Part shown: piece after piece, positions 54,541 to 64,000 of the stretch | Position numbering within the stretch: the stretch's first letter is position 1 | Layout of the letters: every line of letters begins with the position of its first letter | Notes under the pieces: generated by a model | The model's database searches: none | What the model was told of the DNA's origin: nothing | The model's input: only the letters and a program-made list of their open reading frames with translations | Translations under genes and position numbers: made by a program | From: Cyanobium sp. FGCU6 | Lineage (GTDB): Bacteria; Cyanobacteriota; Cyanobacteriia; PCC-6307; Cyanobiaceae | Direction of reading: 5' to 3' | Assembly (NCBI GenBank): GCA_024958655.1 | Contig: JANWUR010000007.1 | Location: 62,001-126,000, forward strand | DNA length: 64,000 nt

Positions 54541-55356
54541 TCAAACACGGACTCCTGGACGGACGCCTGACAGGCGTCCGCCACAGAGACGCCCCATCCA
54601 GCTCGCCTGCAGACGCATCAGGCGGATCGTGAGCTCCGGCCAGGGACGAAGCAGGGCCTTGAGAGCCCCCTGCCGGCTCGATACCCCCCCGAGGCGGAAG
54701 CGGCAGACGGGCTGCCGCAGGTAGACGCCCTGGCCTCCGGCCCGGATCGCCGCCTGCATCACCGGTCGGTCCGCCGTTACGCCGCGATGGCCCTTGTAGA
54801 GATGGGAGCGGGCGAAGTTCCCCTGGAACAGGAAGGCCTGGTGGCACGGCACCATCCGCCGCAGCCAGCGATCGAGCCGCACCACCGCAGGATCGGGGGT
54901 GAGCCAGGGCGGCACGCGGCTGCCGGCCGGCGGATCGACCCAGGCCTGGCCGAACACCGCCGCCGGGGGCTCACCGCCTCGCGCCGCCGTCAGTGCCAGG
55001 GCGTGGCGCAGCAGCCTGGCCAGGCTGGTGGCGTCGGCGTAGCGATCGCCGGCGGTGAGTACGTGCAGCCAGTCACCGGCGGCGAGGGCGAGGCCGGCGT
55101 TGAGGGCGTCGTAGATGCCCCGGGGGGGACGGGGATGGTGCCTCACCGCCACAGCGGCCCGCTCCAGGCGGCGTTGCCAGCGACGGAGAACCTCCCGGCA
55201 GACGGCCGTTGCCGAGCCATCGATCAGCAGCAGTTCCACCCGCCAGCCGGGCGGCAGCACCTGCTCCGCCAGGGAGGCCAGGCTGTCCTCCAGCTGCAAT
55301 GGATTGTCGCAGCAGAGGCCCACCACCGTGATCCGGCCATCCGCCTCAGCGATCAT
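54541..55356 (-). CDS. Glycosyltransferase family 2 (colanic-acid WcaE-like)
   Basis: A 271-residue GT-A enzyme. ITVVGLCCDNPLQLEDSLAS and LLLIDGSATAVCREVLRRW form the donor-binding N-terminal half; RGIYDALNAGLALAAGDWLH and LTAGDRYAD match the 'kGiYDAMNkGi..a.GdyvlFLNaGD' block of WcaE-type enzymes. It lacks the DxD Asp pair of classical GT2 enzymes at the GD site, which is normal for this branch. It lies just upstream of rfbA on the same strand and may use dTDP-rhamnose. Confidence 0.85.
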   Translation of the reverse strand: MIAEADGRITVVGLCCDNPLQLEDSLASLAEQVLPPGWRVELLLIDGSATAVCREVLRRWQRRLERAAVAVRHHPRPPRGIYDALNAGLALAAGDWLHVLTAGDRYADATSLARLLRHALALTAARGGEPPAAVFGQAWVDPPAGSRVPPWLTPDPAVVRLDRWLRRMVPCHQAFLFQGNFARSHLYKGHRGVTADRPVMQAAIRAGGQGVYLRQPVCRFRLGGVSSRQGALKALLRPWPELTIRLMRLQASWMGRLCGGRLSGVRPGVRV

Positions 55357-55465
55357 GGGCGCTGCCCCGGGAGGTCCGGCTTCGGTTCATGATCACGCCC
55401 CGCACCACCCCATGGTCCGCGTCGCATGCTGCCGGAGCCCACGCCCGCCGGGGCCAGGCCGGCGG

Positions 55466-56551
55466 ATGAGTCAGGCTCCGGCGCGGATCGGCTTCGATCG
55501 GCAGATCTTCTGCCTGCTGCGGCGAGGCGGCATCAGCCGCTACTTCGCAGGCCTGATCTCGGGGCTGGAGGAGCAGAAGGCCCCGGACCTTGAGCCGGTG
55601 CTGCTGTTCCGCCGTCACGCCAACGACCATCTCGCCCGCCCGGGTCTGCAGTGTCTGCCGATGGCGCCATTCGCCCTGGCCCGCCGCCTCGGGTTTGATC
55701 CCGCCGCCCGGTCCACGGCCTGCGATGGCGTGGACGTGCTGCATGCCACCTACTACCTCGGCCAACCCTGTCGTCCCGACCATGGTTCCCTGGTCTCCAC
55801 CCTCCACGACATGACGCCGGAGTGCTTCCCGGAGTATTTCCCGGGCGGCTCGCCTCATCGCCGCAAGCTGGAGTGGTTCGAGCACAGCGACCGCATCGTG
55901 AGCATCAGCGTCAGCAGCGCGGCCGATCTGCTCGAGCGTGCCCCGCACCTGGAGGCCCGGATCCGGGTGATTCCCCTCGCCACGGGCCTGGGTGCGGAGC
56001 CGCCCAGGCCGCCGGCGCTTCGCCCCTGCGAACCCTTTCTGCTCTACGTGGGCCGTCGCGAGCGGTACAAGAACCTGCCCGTGGTGCTGGAGGCGCTCGC
56101 CCGCCTCGGGGGGACCACCGCTCTGGTGCTGGTGGGCGGCGGTCCGTTGCGATCGGCGGAACGCCGGCAGCTTTCCGCCCTCGGCCTTGGCCACCGGGTA
56201 CACACCCTCGCTGCCGACGATCAGGAACTTGCCTGGCTCTACCGCCACTGCCGCGCTGTGGTGGTCCCCAGCCTGGCGGAGGGCTTCAGCCTGCCCCTGA
56301 TCGAGGCCCTGGCCTGCGATGCACCGGTGCTGGCCTCCGCCATCCCGGTGCATCGTGAGGTGGCGGGAGACTTCGCCATCCTGCTGGATCCCGGCTGGAT
56401 CGCTGCCTGGTGCGATGCCCTGGAGGAGGGTGCCAGCCTGACCCGCCCGCAAGGGCGGCTCGGCCCGGCGGGCTGGCAGCAGCGGGTGATCACCTATAGC
56501 CTGCCCCGGATGGTCGCCGAGCACGCGGCTCTTTACCGAAGCCTGCTCTGA
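55466..56551 (+). CDS. Glycosyltransferase family 4 (GT-B)
   Basis: A 361-residue enzyme. N-terminal RIGFDRQIFCLLRRGGISRY is the glycan-cluster GT4 start (IGFDrqif...GGISRYf). The donor domain begins FLLYVGRRERYKNLPVVLEA and contains PSLAEGFSLPLIEALACDAP with the conserved E-x7-E. HVLHATYYL-like DVLHATYYLGQPC is present. Divergent from the WcaE-like GT2 gene; its 3' end meets the convergent gene at 56554. It probably contributes to the rhamnose-containing glycan. Confidence 0.88.
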   Translation: MSQAPARIGFDRQIFCLLRRGGISRYFAGLISGLEEQKAPDLEPVLLFRRHANDHLARPGLQCLPMAPFALARRLGFDPAARSTACDGVDVLHATYYLGQPCRPDHGSLVSTLHDMTPECFPEYFPGGSPHRRKLEWFEHSDRIVSISVSSAADLLERAPHLEARIRVIPLATGLGAEPPRPPALRPCEPFLLYVGRRERYKNLPVVLEALARLGGTTALVLVGGGPLRSAERRQLSALGLGHRVHTLAADDQELAWLYRHCRAVVVPSLAEGFSLPLIEALACDAPVLASAIPVHREVAGDFAILLDPGWIAAWCDALEEGASLTRPQGRLGPAGWQQRVITYSLPRMVAEHAALYRSLL

Positions 56552-56553
56552 GC

Positions 56554-57468
56554 TCAGGCCGCTCCCAGCGCCCGCTGGAGACGCCCCAGCGCACGCCGCG
56601 GCAACGGCGGATGGAAGTGGTGGAGAAAGCTGTACTGATCGGCCTGCACATCCCGCACGCACTGGGCCGGATGGTTCAGGGGGAAGTCCATCCGCCCGAT
56701 GGCGCGATGGGGCGCCCGCCCCGTGGTGGTGTGGGCGGCCAGCGGGTGGGAGAAGCCGAGGTTGCGCACCAGATTCACCGCGGGCAGGCAGGTCAGCAGG
56801 CCGGCCCGCCAGCAGCTGTAGGACCAGATGTAGTCCCAGGTGTCGAGATCGCCCCGGTGCACCCGGTCGATCTGCCGCCGCCAGTAGCGGGCGAAGCGGC
56901 GACCGCCCACGTCCACCAGCCAGCCCTGGTCACGGAACCGGGGCCAGTCGGCCAGTTCGGCGTCGTAGGCGGCCCAGGCCCGCCTCCAGCTGGCCCAGCC
57001 CCACACGTGGTTGTAATGGGAAAAGTAGTAGCTCGCACCGTCGCGGGGCGGGCCGGGCTGGAGGTTATTGGCGCTGATCGCGCCGATCCGCTCGTCGTGC
57101 CGGTAGCGCTCCAGCAGGGCAGCGCAGAAGGGAAAGAACGACGGCTCGGGCAACACGTCGTCTTCCAGCACGATCCCCTCCGTTTCGGCGGCGAAGAACC
57201 AGTCGATCGCCTCCGCCACCCCTCGCCGGCAGCCGCGGTGCTCGCGGCGCTCCAGCCTCTCCAGCCGGCAGGGCCAGTCCACACCGGCGTCGATCACCTC
57301 CCGGGTGCGCCGCACCAGCGCCGCCTCACCGGGCCGCTCGGGGGCGGCCGCATCGCTGGCCACATAGAGCCTGGTGGGCGCCACTTCACGCAGCCTGGCC
57401 AGCACCTGCGCCGTGAGCTCCGGACGACGGAAGGTCACCAGCAGCACGGGCACCTGCAGCGGATCCAT
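56554..57468 (-). CDS. GNT-I/GT2-like glycosyltransferase ('hemolytic protein HlpA-like')
   Basis: A 304-residue GT-A protein. [20 protein letters not shown] and [19 protein letters not shown] (EDD metal motif, residues about 99-101) define the fold; [16 protein letters not shown] and [12 protein letters not shown] match the family found in polysaccharide loci, often labelled hemolytic protein HlpA-like. It is a probable glycosyltransferase, not a toxin. Convergent with the GT4 gene (2-bp gap) and divergent from cysS (92-bp gap). Confidence 0.82.
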   Translation of the reverse strand: MDPLQVPVLLVTFRRPELTAQVLARLREVAPTRLYVASDAAAPERPGEAALVRRTREVIDAGVDWPCRLERLERREHRGCRRGVAEAIDWFFAAETEGIVLEDDVLPEPSFFPFCAALLERYRHDERIGAISANNLQPGPPRDGASYYFSHYNHVWGWASWRRAWAAYDAELADWPRFRDQGWLVDVGGRRFARYWRRQIDRVHRGDLDTWDYIWSYSCWRAGLLTCLPAVNLVRNLGFSHPLAAHTTTGRAPHRAIGRMDFPLNHPAQCVRDVQADQYSFLHHFHPPLPRRALGRLQRALGAA

Positions 57469-57560
57469 GCGCGCCGTCTCGGACCAGCGCCAGCCTGCCG
57501 GATCCGTGCGGACGCCGCAGGGGGGCGACCTACGGTGCCCCGGTCGTCCCCTTCCGTTCC

Positions 57561-59030
<1,470 letters not shown>

Positions 59031-59043
59031 AGCGCCTGCGGCC

Positions 59044-60039
59044 GTGAGCTCCCCGCTGGCGATCGCCGCCTTCGTGCTGGCGGCCTACGCCGTGATCGGC
59101 AATGACGCCCTCCAGACCCTCGGGCCCTTCCTGGCCGCCAACCGCGGTCGCACGCCGAGGCTGCTTCAGTTCGCCTGGCTTGCTGCCCTGCTGGCGGCGG
59201 TGCTGCTGCTGGGATGGTGGTGGGGCGAGGGGGATCCCGCCTGGGGGCGGCTCCAGACCTTCGCTCCGCTGAGCGATCTGCGCTGGATCGATCTGCTGCC
59301 TTCGCTCTGCGTGCTGCTGCTCACCCAGTGGGGGGCGCCCGTGAGCACCTCTTTCCTCGTGCTCACGGCCGTGGACCCGGCCAGTGTTCAGCCGCTGTTG
59401 CGCCATTCCCTCGCCGGTTACGGCCTGGGCCTGGCGGTGGGGTTGCTGCTCTGGGGAGTGTTGCTCCGGAGGCTCGAGGCCACCCCTCCCGTTCAGCCCC
59501 CGAAGGACGCCGATCCCCGCAACCCTCCATCCGCTGAATCGCCCGGGGGAGGCTCCGTCCCGTTCTGGCTGGCGCTGCAGTGGCTCACCACCGGCTGGCT
59601 CTGGAGCCAGTGGCTGGTGCAGGACCTGGCCAACATCTACGTCTACCTGCCCCGCCGGCTGGGTCCCGGCACCATGGTGGGCTCCCTGGCGGTGCTGCTG
59701 GTGGGACTGGCGCTGCTGATGGCCGAGAACGGCGGCGCGATCCAGCAACGGCTGGCCACCAAGACCAACAGCAGCGATCCCCGCTCCACGGCTCTGCTGG
59801 CGGGCATCTACGGCCTGGTGCTCTTCGTCATGGGCCGGATCAGTTCCTATCCCCTCAGCACCACCTGGGCGTTTCTCGGGCTGCTGGCCGGTCGGGAGTT
59901 GGCGCTGCTTCGGTTGGGCGGCCGCGATGGCCGGGCCGCGCTGGCTTCGCTGGCCCAGGACCTGCTGCGGGCCGCCCTGGGCCTGGGCATCAGCCTGGCC
60001 GTGGCACTGGGGGTGCGGGCCAGCCGGGGAGTTCTCTGA
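59044..60039 (+). CDS. PiT/PHO4-like membrane transporter
   Basis: A 331-residue membrane protein with about 9 hydrophobic segments. Two inverted, partly matching blocks recall the duplicated PiT signature: YAVIGNDALQTLGPFLAANR near residue 18 and WLVQDLANIYVYLPRRL near 193. Each block is followed by a GAPVSTSF- or ISSYPLST-like polar motif (residues 99-106 and about 256-264). PiT proteins carry inorganic phosphate with H+ or Na+. This short cyanobacterial form is usually annotated only as a membrane protein, so substrate assignment is tentative. GTG start, probably co-transcribed with cysS. Confidence 0.7.
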   Translation: MSSPLAIAAFVLAAYAVIGNDALQTLGPFLAANRGRTPRLLQFAWLAALLAAVLLLGWWWGEGDPAWGRLQTFAPLSDLRWIDLLPSLCVLLLTQWGAPVSTSFLVLTAVDPASVQPLLRHSLAGYGLGLAVGLLLWGVLLRRLEATPPVQPPKDADPRNPPSAESPGGGSVPFWLALQWLTTGWLWSQWLVQDLANIYVYLPRRLGPGTMVGSLAVLLVGLALLMAENGGAIQQRLATKTNSSDPRSTALLAGIYGLVLFVMGRISSYPLSTTWAFLGLLAGRELALLRLGGRDGRAALASLAQDLLRAALGLGISLAVALGVRASRGVL

Positions 60040-60044
60040 CACCT

Positions 60045-60281
60045 TCAGGGCGCTTCCGGTGGCTTTCCCCTGGAGGCCATGAGCGTCTCCAGGCGCCGGA
60101 TCCTCTCCCTCGTGGTGCGCCACACCTCCAGTCGGAAAGCGGCCTCCCCATCGCCGGCCTCCGCCTGGCGCTCGCATGCCGCCACGAGGTCGTCGAGGTT
60201 CTCCCGCCGTTCGTAGGCGTCCCAGAGCAGCCGCTCCTGCCGGGCCCGTTCGATGAAGTTCCAGCGGCGCAGCCAGTTCAT
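60045..60281 (-). CDS. Small conserved hypothetical protein
   Basis: A 78-residue, charged, all-helical protein (MNWLRRWNFIERARQERLLW; NLDDLVAACERQAEAGDGEA; RERIRRLETLMASRGK). No known function. The ATG at 60281 is preferred to an upstream ATG at 60308 because the N-terminal Trp-rich start looks conserved. Convergent with the PiT-like gene and divergent from dxr. Confidence 0.6.
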   Translation of the reverse strand: MNWLRRWNFIERARQERLLWDAYERRENLDDLVAACERQAEAGDGEAAFRLEVWRTTRERIRRLETLMASRGKPPEAP

Positions 60282-60382
60282 GGCACAGAGGAGGGGCTCC
60301 CCAGTCAAACCGGCGAAGGGTGGCGCCCTGAGGGTGGGGGCGCCGATGGGAAACTGGAAACGCTGCCGCTGAAGCCCCCGCC

Positions 60383-61636
60383 ATGAAGACCCTCAGCGTG
60401 CTGGGCTCCACCGGGTCGATCGGCACCCAGACCCTGGAGATCGTTCGGGAGTTCCCGGAGCGTTTCAAGGTGGTGGCCCTCACCGCCGGCAACAACCTCG
60501 ACCTGCTGGTCGACCAGATCCTCGAGCACCAGCCCGAGGTGGTGGCCCTGGCCGATGGGGAGCGGGTGGGCGAGCTGCGCCAGCGGCTGGAGGCCCTCGA
60601 GCCCGGCCTGCGCCCTGCCCGGCCGCCGGAGCTTCTCGGGGGCGGCGATGGCTTGTGTGCCGCCGCCGCCTGGCCCACGGCCGACCTGGTGGTCACCGGC
60701 ATCGTGGGCTGCGCCGGGTTGCTGCCCACCCTGGCCGCGATCCGGGCGGGCAAGGATCTGGCCCTGGCCAACAAGGAAACCCTGATCGCCGCCGGTCCGG
60801 TGGTGCTGCCGGAGCTGGAGGCCAGCGGCAGCCGCCTGCTGCCGGCGGATTCCGAGCACTCGGCTCTGTTCCAGTGCCTTCAGGGCACCCCCTGGGCCGA
60901 CACCGCCCGCCTGTCCACCGGCGTTCCCACCCCGGGGCTGCGACGCATCCAGCTCACGGCCTCCGGTGGCGCCTTCCGCGACTGGGACGCCGCCGATCTG
61001 GTCAAGGCCACGGTGGCCGATGCCACCAGCCATCCGAACTGGAGCATGGGCCGCAAGATCACGGTCGACTCGGCCACCCTGATGAACAAGGGTCTTGAGG
61101 TGATTGAGGCCCACTACCTGTTCGGCCTCGACTACGACCACATCGAGATCGTCATCCACCCCCAGTCGATCATCCATTCGATGGTGGAACTGGCCGATTC
61201 CTCGGTGCTGGCCCAGCTGGGCTGGCCCGACATGAAACTGCCGATCCTCTACTGCCTCAGTTGGCCGCAGCGGATCGACACCCCCTGGCCCCGCCTTGAC
61301 CTCACCCAGGTGGGTCAGCTCACCTTCCGCAAGCCCGACCGGGCGAAATACCCCTGCATGGAACTGGCCTATGCGGCCGGGCGGGCTGGTGGCACGATGC
61401 CCGCCGCCATGAATGCCGCCAACGAAGAGGCGGTGGCCCTGTTCCTGGAGGAACGCATCCATTTCCTCGCCATTCCCCGGCTGATCGAGCAGGTGTGCGA
61501 CCGCCACCGGGTCGATCTGCACCCCACCCCGAGCCTCGACGACGTGCTGGCCACCGATGCCTGGGCCCGCCGGGCCGTGCGCGAGGCCGCCGCGGCTCCG
61601 GTCGGATCGGTTCCCGTCGGCCTGCTACCCCGTTGA
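60383..61636 (+). CDS. dxr: 1-deoxy-D-xylulose-5-phosphate reductoisomerase
   Basis: Second step of the non-mevalonate (MEP) isoprenoid pathway, making MEP from DXP with NADPH. The 417-residue protein has the cofactor motif GSTGSIG at 8-14, [24 protein letters not shown] (metal-binding Asp/Glu), [11 protein letters not shown], and [16 protein letters not shown] followed by [16 protein letters not shown]. Full length. In cyanobacteria it supplies carotenoids, phytol and quinone side chains. The (2Fe-2S)-type gene starts 5 bp after the stop. Confidence 0.97.
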   Translation: MKTLSVLGSTGSIGTQTLEIVREFPERFKVVALTAGNNLDLLVDQILEHQPEVVALADGERVGELRQRLEALEPGLRPARPPELLGGGDGLCAAAAWPTADLVVTGIVGCAGLLPTLAAIRAGKDLALANKETLIAAGPVVLPELEASGSRLLPADSEHSALFQCLQGTPWADTARLSTGVPTPGLRRIQLTASGGAFRDWDAADLVKATVADATSHPNWSMGRKITVDSATLMNKGLEVIEAHYLFGLDYDHIEIVIHPQSIIHSMVELADSSVLAQLGWPDMKLPILYCLSWPQRIDTPWPRLDLTQVGQLTFRKPDRAKYPCMELAYAAGRAGGTMPAAMNAANEEAVALFLEERIHFLAIPRLIEQVCDRHRVDLHPTPSLDDVLATDAWARRAVREAAAAPVGSVPVGLLPR

Positions 61637-61641
61637 GCCCC

Positions 61642-62043
61642 ATGCCGATCGCCCATCACCTTCTGCTCTGCGCCACCCCCACCAAAGCCCTCTGCGGCGA
61701 TCCGGCCCTGGGCGCGGCGAGTTGGGAGCGTCTGAAAACCCTGATCCGAAGCCTGGGTCTCGAGGATCCGGACCGCCCCGCCGGCGTGGTGCTGCGCACA
61801 AAGGCCGACTGTCTGCGGGTCTGCCAGAACGGCCCGGTGTTGATGATCTGGCCGGAGGGGATTCTCTACGGCGGCGTCACCCCTGAGCGGGTTGAGCGGA
61901 TTGTGCACGAGCACGTCATCGGTGGCCGCCCAGTGCAGGAATGGATCCTTCGCCGCACCCCGTTCGTTGCTTGCGAGGACGAGGCGGCGGCCTCCGAACC
62001 GGAGACGGGAATGGCCCATCCAGGCGCCAAAAACGGCGTGTAA
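61642..62043 (+). CDS. (2Fe-2S) ferredoxin-like, thioredoxin-fold protein
   Basis: A 133-residue protein with the four-Cys pattern of thin [2Fe-2S] ferredoxins: C10 and C18 near the N-terminus, C57 and C61 in ADCLRVCQNGPVLM. The fold (LLLCATPTK..., VVLRTKADCLRVCQNGP, PEGILYGGVTPERVERIV) is the thioredoxin-like one of NuoE/Hox-type ferredoxins. It is an electron carrier with unknown partners. It directly follows dxr (5-bp gap) and may be co-transcribed; MEP-pathway IspG and IspH need reductant, but such a link is speculative. Confidence 0.85.
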   Translation: MPIAHHLLLCATPTKALCGDPALGAASWERLKTLIRSLGLEDPDRPAGVVLRTKADCLRVCQNGPVLMIWPEGILYGGVTPERVERIVHEHVIGGRPVQEWILRRTPFVACEDEAAASEPETGMAHPGAKNGV

Positions 62044-62141
62044 GCTCTGCCGGATGGTATCGGCGGGGAGGACGCGGCCCCGCCGGCCCCGGCGCCGCTC
62101 CCTGGCTTCTACCGGCTTTTCGAGGCCTTCTTCTCTCCACC

Positions 62142-63920
62142 ATGGATCCTTCCTCCAGCCTGGCCTCCAACGACACCTCCCGTAACCTGGCGTTCACAGG
62201 GGATGACGCCGAGGCGGCCATGGGCTTCGCCGGCCTGGAGAAGTCCCGCCAGGTGCTGGTCTTCCAGACGATCCAGGAGGCCATCAGCTCTGTGCCGCCG
62301 CGTCTGGAGGCCACGTTTCCCAGCGTGGTCGCCGCCTACACCACGCTCACCCAGGTGGTGGAGTCTTCGAAACAGGGCCAGCTGAGCGACTCCCATCTCG
62401 AGAAGCTGGAGAACGACATCGAGGCCGCCGGCGGCGTGATCGCTCCCGGCCTCTGGTCCCAGGGGGACCATTCCGTCGCGGCCTTCCGCGCCGCCACCTT
62501 CGGAGCACTCAGGAAAACCTTCACCCCCCAGGTGGTTGAGGCCGCCACCGCCGCTCTCAATGCCCGGCTCCAGGCCCTCAAGCTCAACGACCTGGGCCGC
62601 GTCTTCCAGGCCATCGCCTCCTTCTTCTCGCCGCTCGTTCCCACCGGCAGCAACACCCAGCGCCTGCAGGCCTTCGGCGCCCTCGATGGCGAACGTCAGG
62701 TGCTGGTGTTCCGCACCCTCCAGGAGGCCCTCTCCGCTACCCCCCCCCGCGCCGACGCCACCTTCGCCAGTGTGGTGAGTGCCTTCCAGGCGGAGCAGGC
62801 GGTGCTCGAATCCGCCGCCGCCGGCCAGCTGGCCGATGAGCAGTTGGCGGCCCTGGAGAGCCGGATCGAAGCGGCCGGTGGTCTCCTTTCCCCGTCCACC
62901 TACGCCCAGGGCAAGCAATCGGTGGCGGCTTTCCGTGCCTCCACCTTCAAGGCCCTGCAGCCCCTGCTGCCTCCTGACGTCTACACCGCCTCCATCTCGG
63001 CTCTGAACGCCCGGCTGCGCGACCTCAAGCCCCGCAGCCTCACCGATCTGTTCAAGTCGATCTCAATGTTCTTCACGCCGCTGCTGGCCCAGGGCTGGAA
63101 CAACCCCACGCTTCAGGCGTTCAAGGCCCTCGATCCGATCCGCCAGACCCTGGTGTTCCGCACGATCGAAGAGGCGATCACCCATCGCCCCGAACTTGAA
63201 ACCACCATCTTCTCGGCGGCTGTGAAGGCGGTGCACGCCGAGCAGACCGTGGTGCAGGAGGCCGCCGCCGGCAATCTCACCAACGAAACGCTGAGGGTGA
63301 TGCAGGACGCCATCGAAGAGGCAGGCGGCATCATCTCGCCGGGCATCCATGCCACTGGTGAGGGATCGATCGGCGAGTTCCGCACCCGTTTCTTCCAGAC
63401 CCTCGAGCAGCAGCTTCCTCCGGAGGTCTACCGAGCTGCGATTGGCGCCCTCAATGCCAAGCTTCGCAGCGTGCCGATCAGCAATCTCACCGATGTGATC
63501 GCCACCACCAACGGCTTCATGCAGCCGCTGATGCAGTCACTGGTTCTTGCCCCCCTGCCAGTGGCTGTGCAGTCGAGCGAGCCCCAGCTTGAGGGGGCCC
63601 CGGAGCCGATCCTCGAGGAAGCCGTGCTGGTTCCGCCCCTGGCCCAGGAGCATCCAGAGGGAGCGTTTCCCGAGGAGTCACCACCCCCCGCTGAGGAGGC
63701 CACCCCGGGCCTTCGCGTCGACGACGTCCAATTCCTCTCATCCTTCTCAGAGGAGCCTCCTTTGGGCGTGACGATCCCCTCCGTTCCTGCGGCTGCCGAG
63801 ATGGCGGTGGAGGCCGATGTGCCATCCGCGGCTGTCGGGGACGAGGCCGTCGTGGATCTTCTGCGGGAGGAAGGAGGCTCGGAGGCAAAAAAAAACCCCT
63901 CGAATCTCCCGCTGACCTGA
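62142..63920 (+). CDS. Three-repeat protein of unknown function, reading frame probably continuing in -1
   Basis: A 592-residue helical protein made of three repeats of about 150 residues each (aligned starts near residues 36, 186 and 335): RQVLVFQTIQEAISSVPP, RQVLVFRTLQEALSATPP and RQTLVFRTIEEAITHRPE, each with an AAGGxxxP block (DIEAAGGVIAPGLWSQGDHS) and an ALNARLQALKLNDL-like end. A Pro/Glu-rich tail follows from about 495. I recognise no family. The annotated stop lies 22 bp after a nine-A run; a -1 shift there keeps the frame open to the window end, so the product may be longer. ATG 62142 is preferred; the upstream frame overlaps the ferredoxin gene. Confidence 0.7.
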   Translation: MDPSSSLASNDTSRNLAFTGDDAEAAMGFAGLEKSRQVLVFQTIQEAISSVPPRLEATFPSVVAAYTTLTQVVESSKQGQLSDSHLEKLENDIEAAGGVIAPGLWSQGDHSVAAFRAATFGALRKTFTPQVVEAATAALNARLQALKLNDLGRVFQAIASFFSPLVPTGSNTQRLQAFGALDGERQVLVFRTLQEALSATPPRADATFASVVSAFQAEQAVLESAAAGQLADEQLAALESRIEAAGGLLSPSTYAQGKQSVAAFRASTFKALQPLLPPDVYTASISALNARLRDLKPRSLTDLFKSISMFFTPLLAQGWNNPTLQAFKALDPIRQTLVFRTIEEAITHRPELETTIFSAAVKAVHAEQTVVQEAAAGNLTNETLRVMQDAIEEAGGIISPGIHATGEGSIGEFRTRFFQTLEQQLPPEVYRAAIGALNAKLRSVPISNLTDVIATTNGFMQPLMQSLVLAPLPVAVQSSEPQLEGAPEPILEEAVLVPPLAQEHPEGAFPEESPPPAEEATPGLRVDDVQFLSSFSEEPPLGVTIPSVPAAAEMAVEADVPSAAVGDEAVVDLLREEGGSEAKKNPSNLPLT

Positions 63921-64000
63921 ACCAGGCGCCAGCAACCGTCCGCCCGCCCATTGAGGAGCGGATCTACCGGGTCCTGGAGAGAAACGGCGCCCGGGCGGAC
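63887..64000 (+). other. Slippery A-run and -1 frame extension
   Basis: Nine consecutive A (63887-63895) followed by C form the heptamer A AAA AAC in the zero frame of the three-repeat gene. The zero frame stops at 63918-63920. The -1 frame, from codon CCC at 63896, is open for 35 codons to the window edge and reads PLESPADLNQAPATVRPP then IEERIYRVLERNGARAD, with the same codon style as the gene. This may be a programmed -1 frameshift, an A-run phase change, or a one-base sequencing error. Confidence 0.6.

Noticed and set aside
56554-57468. Possible haemolysin, from the common label HlpA-like
   Set aside because: The sequence shows a glycosyltransferase EDD motif and glycan-cluster context, with no toxin or pore-forming features.

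Overview
The window is GC-rich cyanobacterial DNA, most likely from a picocyanobacterium of the Synechococcus/Cyanobium group. The best evidence is the order rplS, tRNA-Trp, a 62-residue protein resembling the 'hyperconserved protein' of marine picocyanobacteria, tRNA-Asp and gltX. Cyanobacterium-type versions of a DprA/LOG-like protein, a BioD/DRTGG protein and a PiT-like transporter support this. The assignment is inferred from gene content; no rRNA or photosynthesis gene is present.

Layout. 1-5.7 kb: 3' part of a type I restriction HsdR gene, a UGT-type glycosyltransferase, a MAPEG protein, a STAND-associated fragment, and a stomatin/NfeD pair. 5.7-15.6 kb: housekeeping block (map, rplS, two tRNAs, gltX, polA and others). 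15.6-36.3 kb: a surface-glycan and secretion locus. It has a PglK-like flippase/exporter, glycosyltransferases of GT25, GT8, GT2, GT61 and GT4 type, two sulfotransferases, many TPR proteins, a small RTX calcium-binding protein, and a tightly overlapping operon of TPR protein, SurA/PpiC-like protein, type I ABC exporter with an N-terminal cyclic-nucleotide-binding-like domain, HlyD adaptor and TPR protein. 36.3-51 kb: a partly AT-rich accessory island with methyltransferases, glycosyltransferase fusions, a mobile-element nest (truncated IS1595, group II intron with a frameshifted maturase, decayed IS630) and a PEP-CTERM-like surface protein. 51-57.5 kb: a complete dTDP-L-rhamnose cluster (rfbA-rfbC-rfbD-rfbB, transcribed leftward) plus three glycosyltransferases. 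57.5-64 kb: cysS, a PiT-like transporter, dxr, a thin ferredoxin-like protein and a three-repeat protein of unknown function.

How it may work together (inference): dTDP-rhamnose and other sugars feed the glycosyltransferases and TPR-glycosyltransferases; sulfotransferases and O-methyltransferases decorate the glycans; the ABC exporter with HlyD secretes RTX or other surface proteins. An outer-membrane TolC partner, exosortase, Wzx/Wzy and HsdM/HsdS are not seen here.

The most unusual signal is at the right edge. The three-repeat gene ends just after a nine-A run forming an A AAA AAC slippery heptamer, and the -1 frame stays open for 35 codons to the window end.
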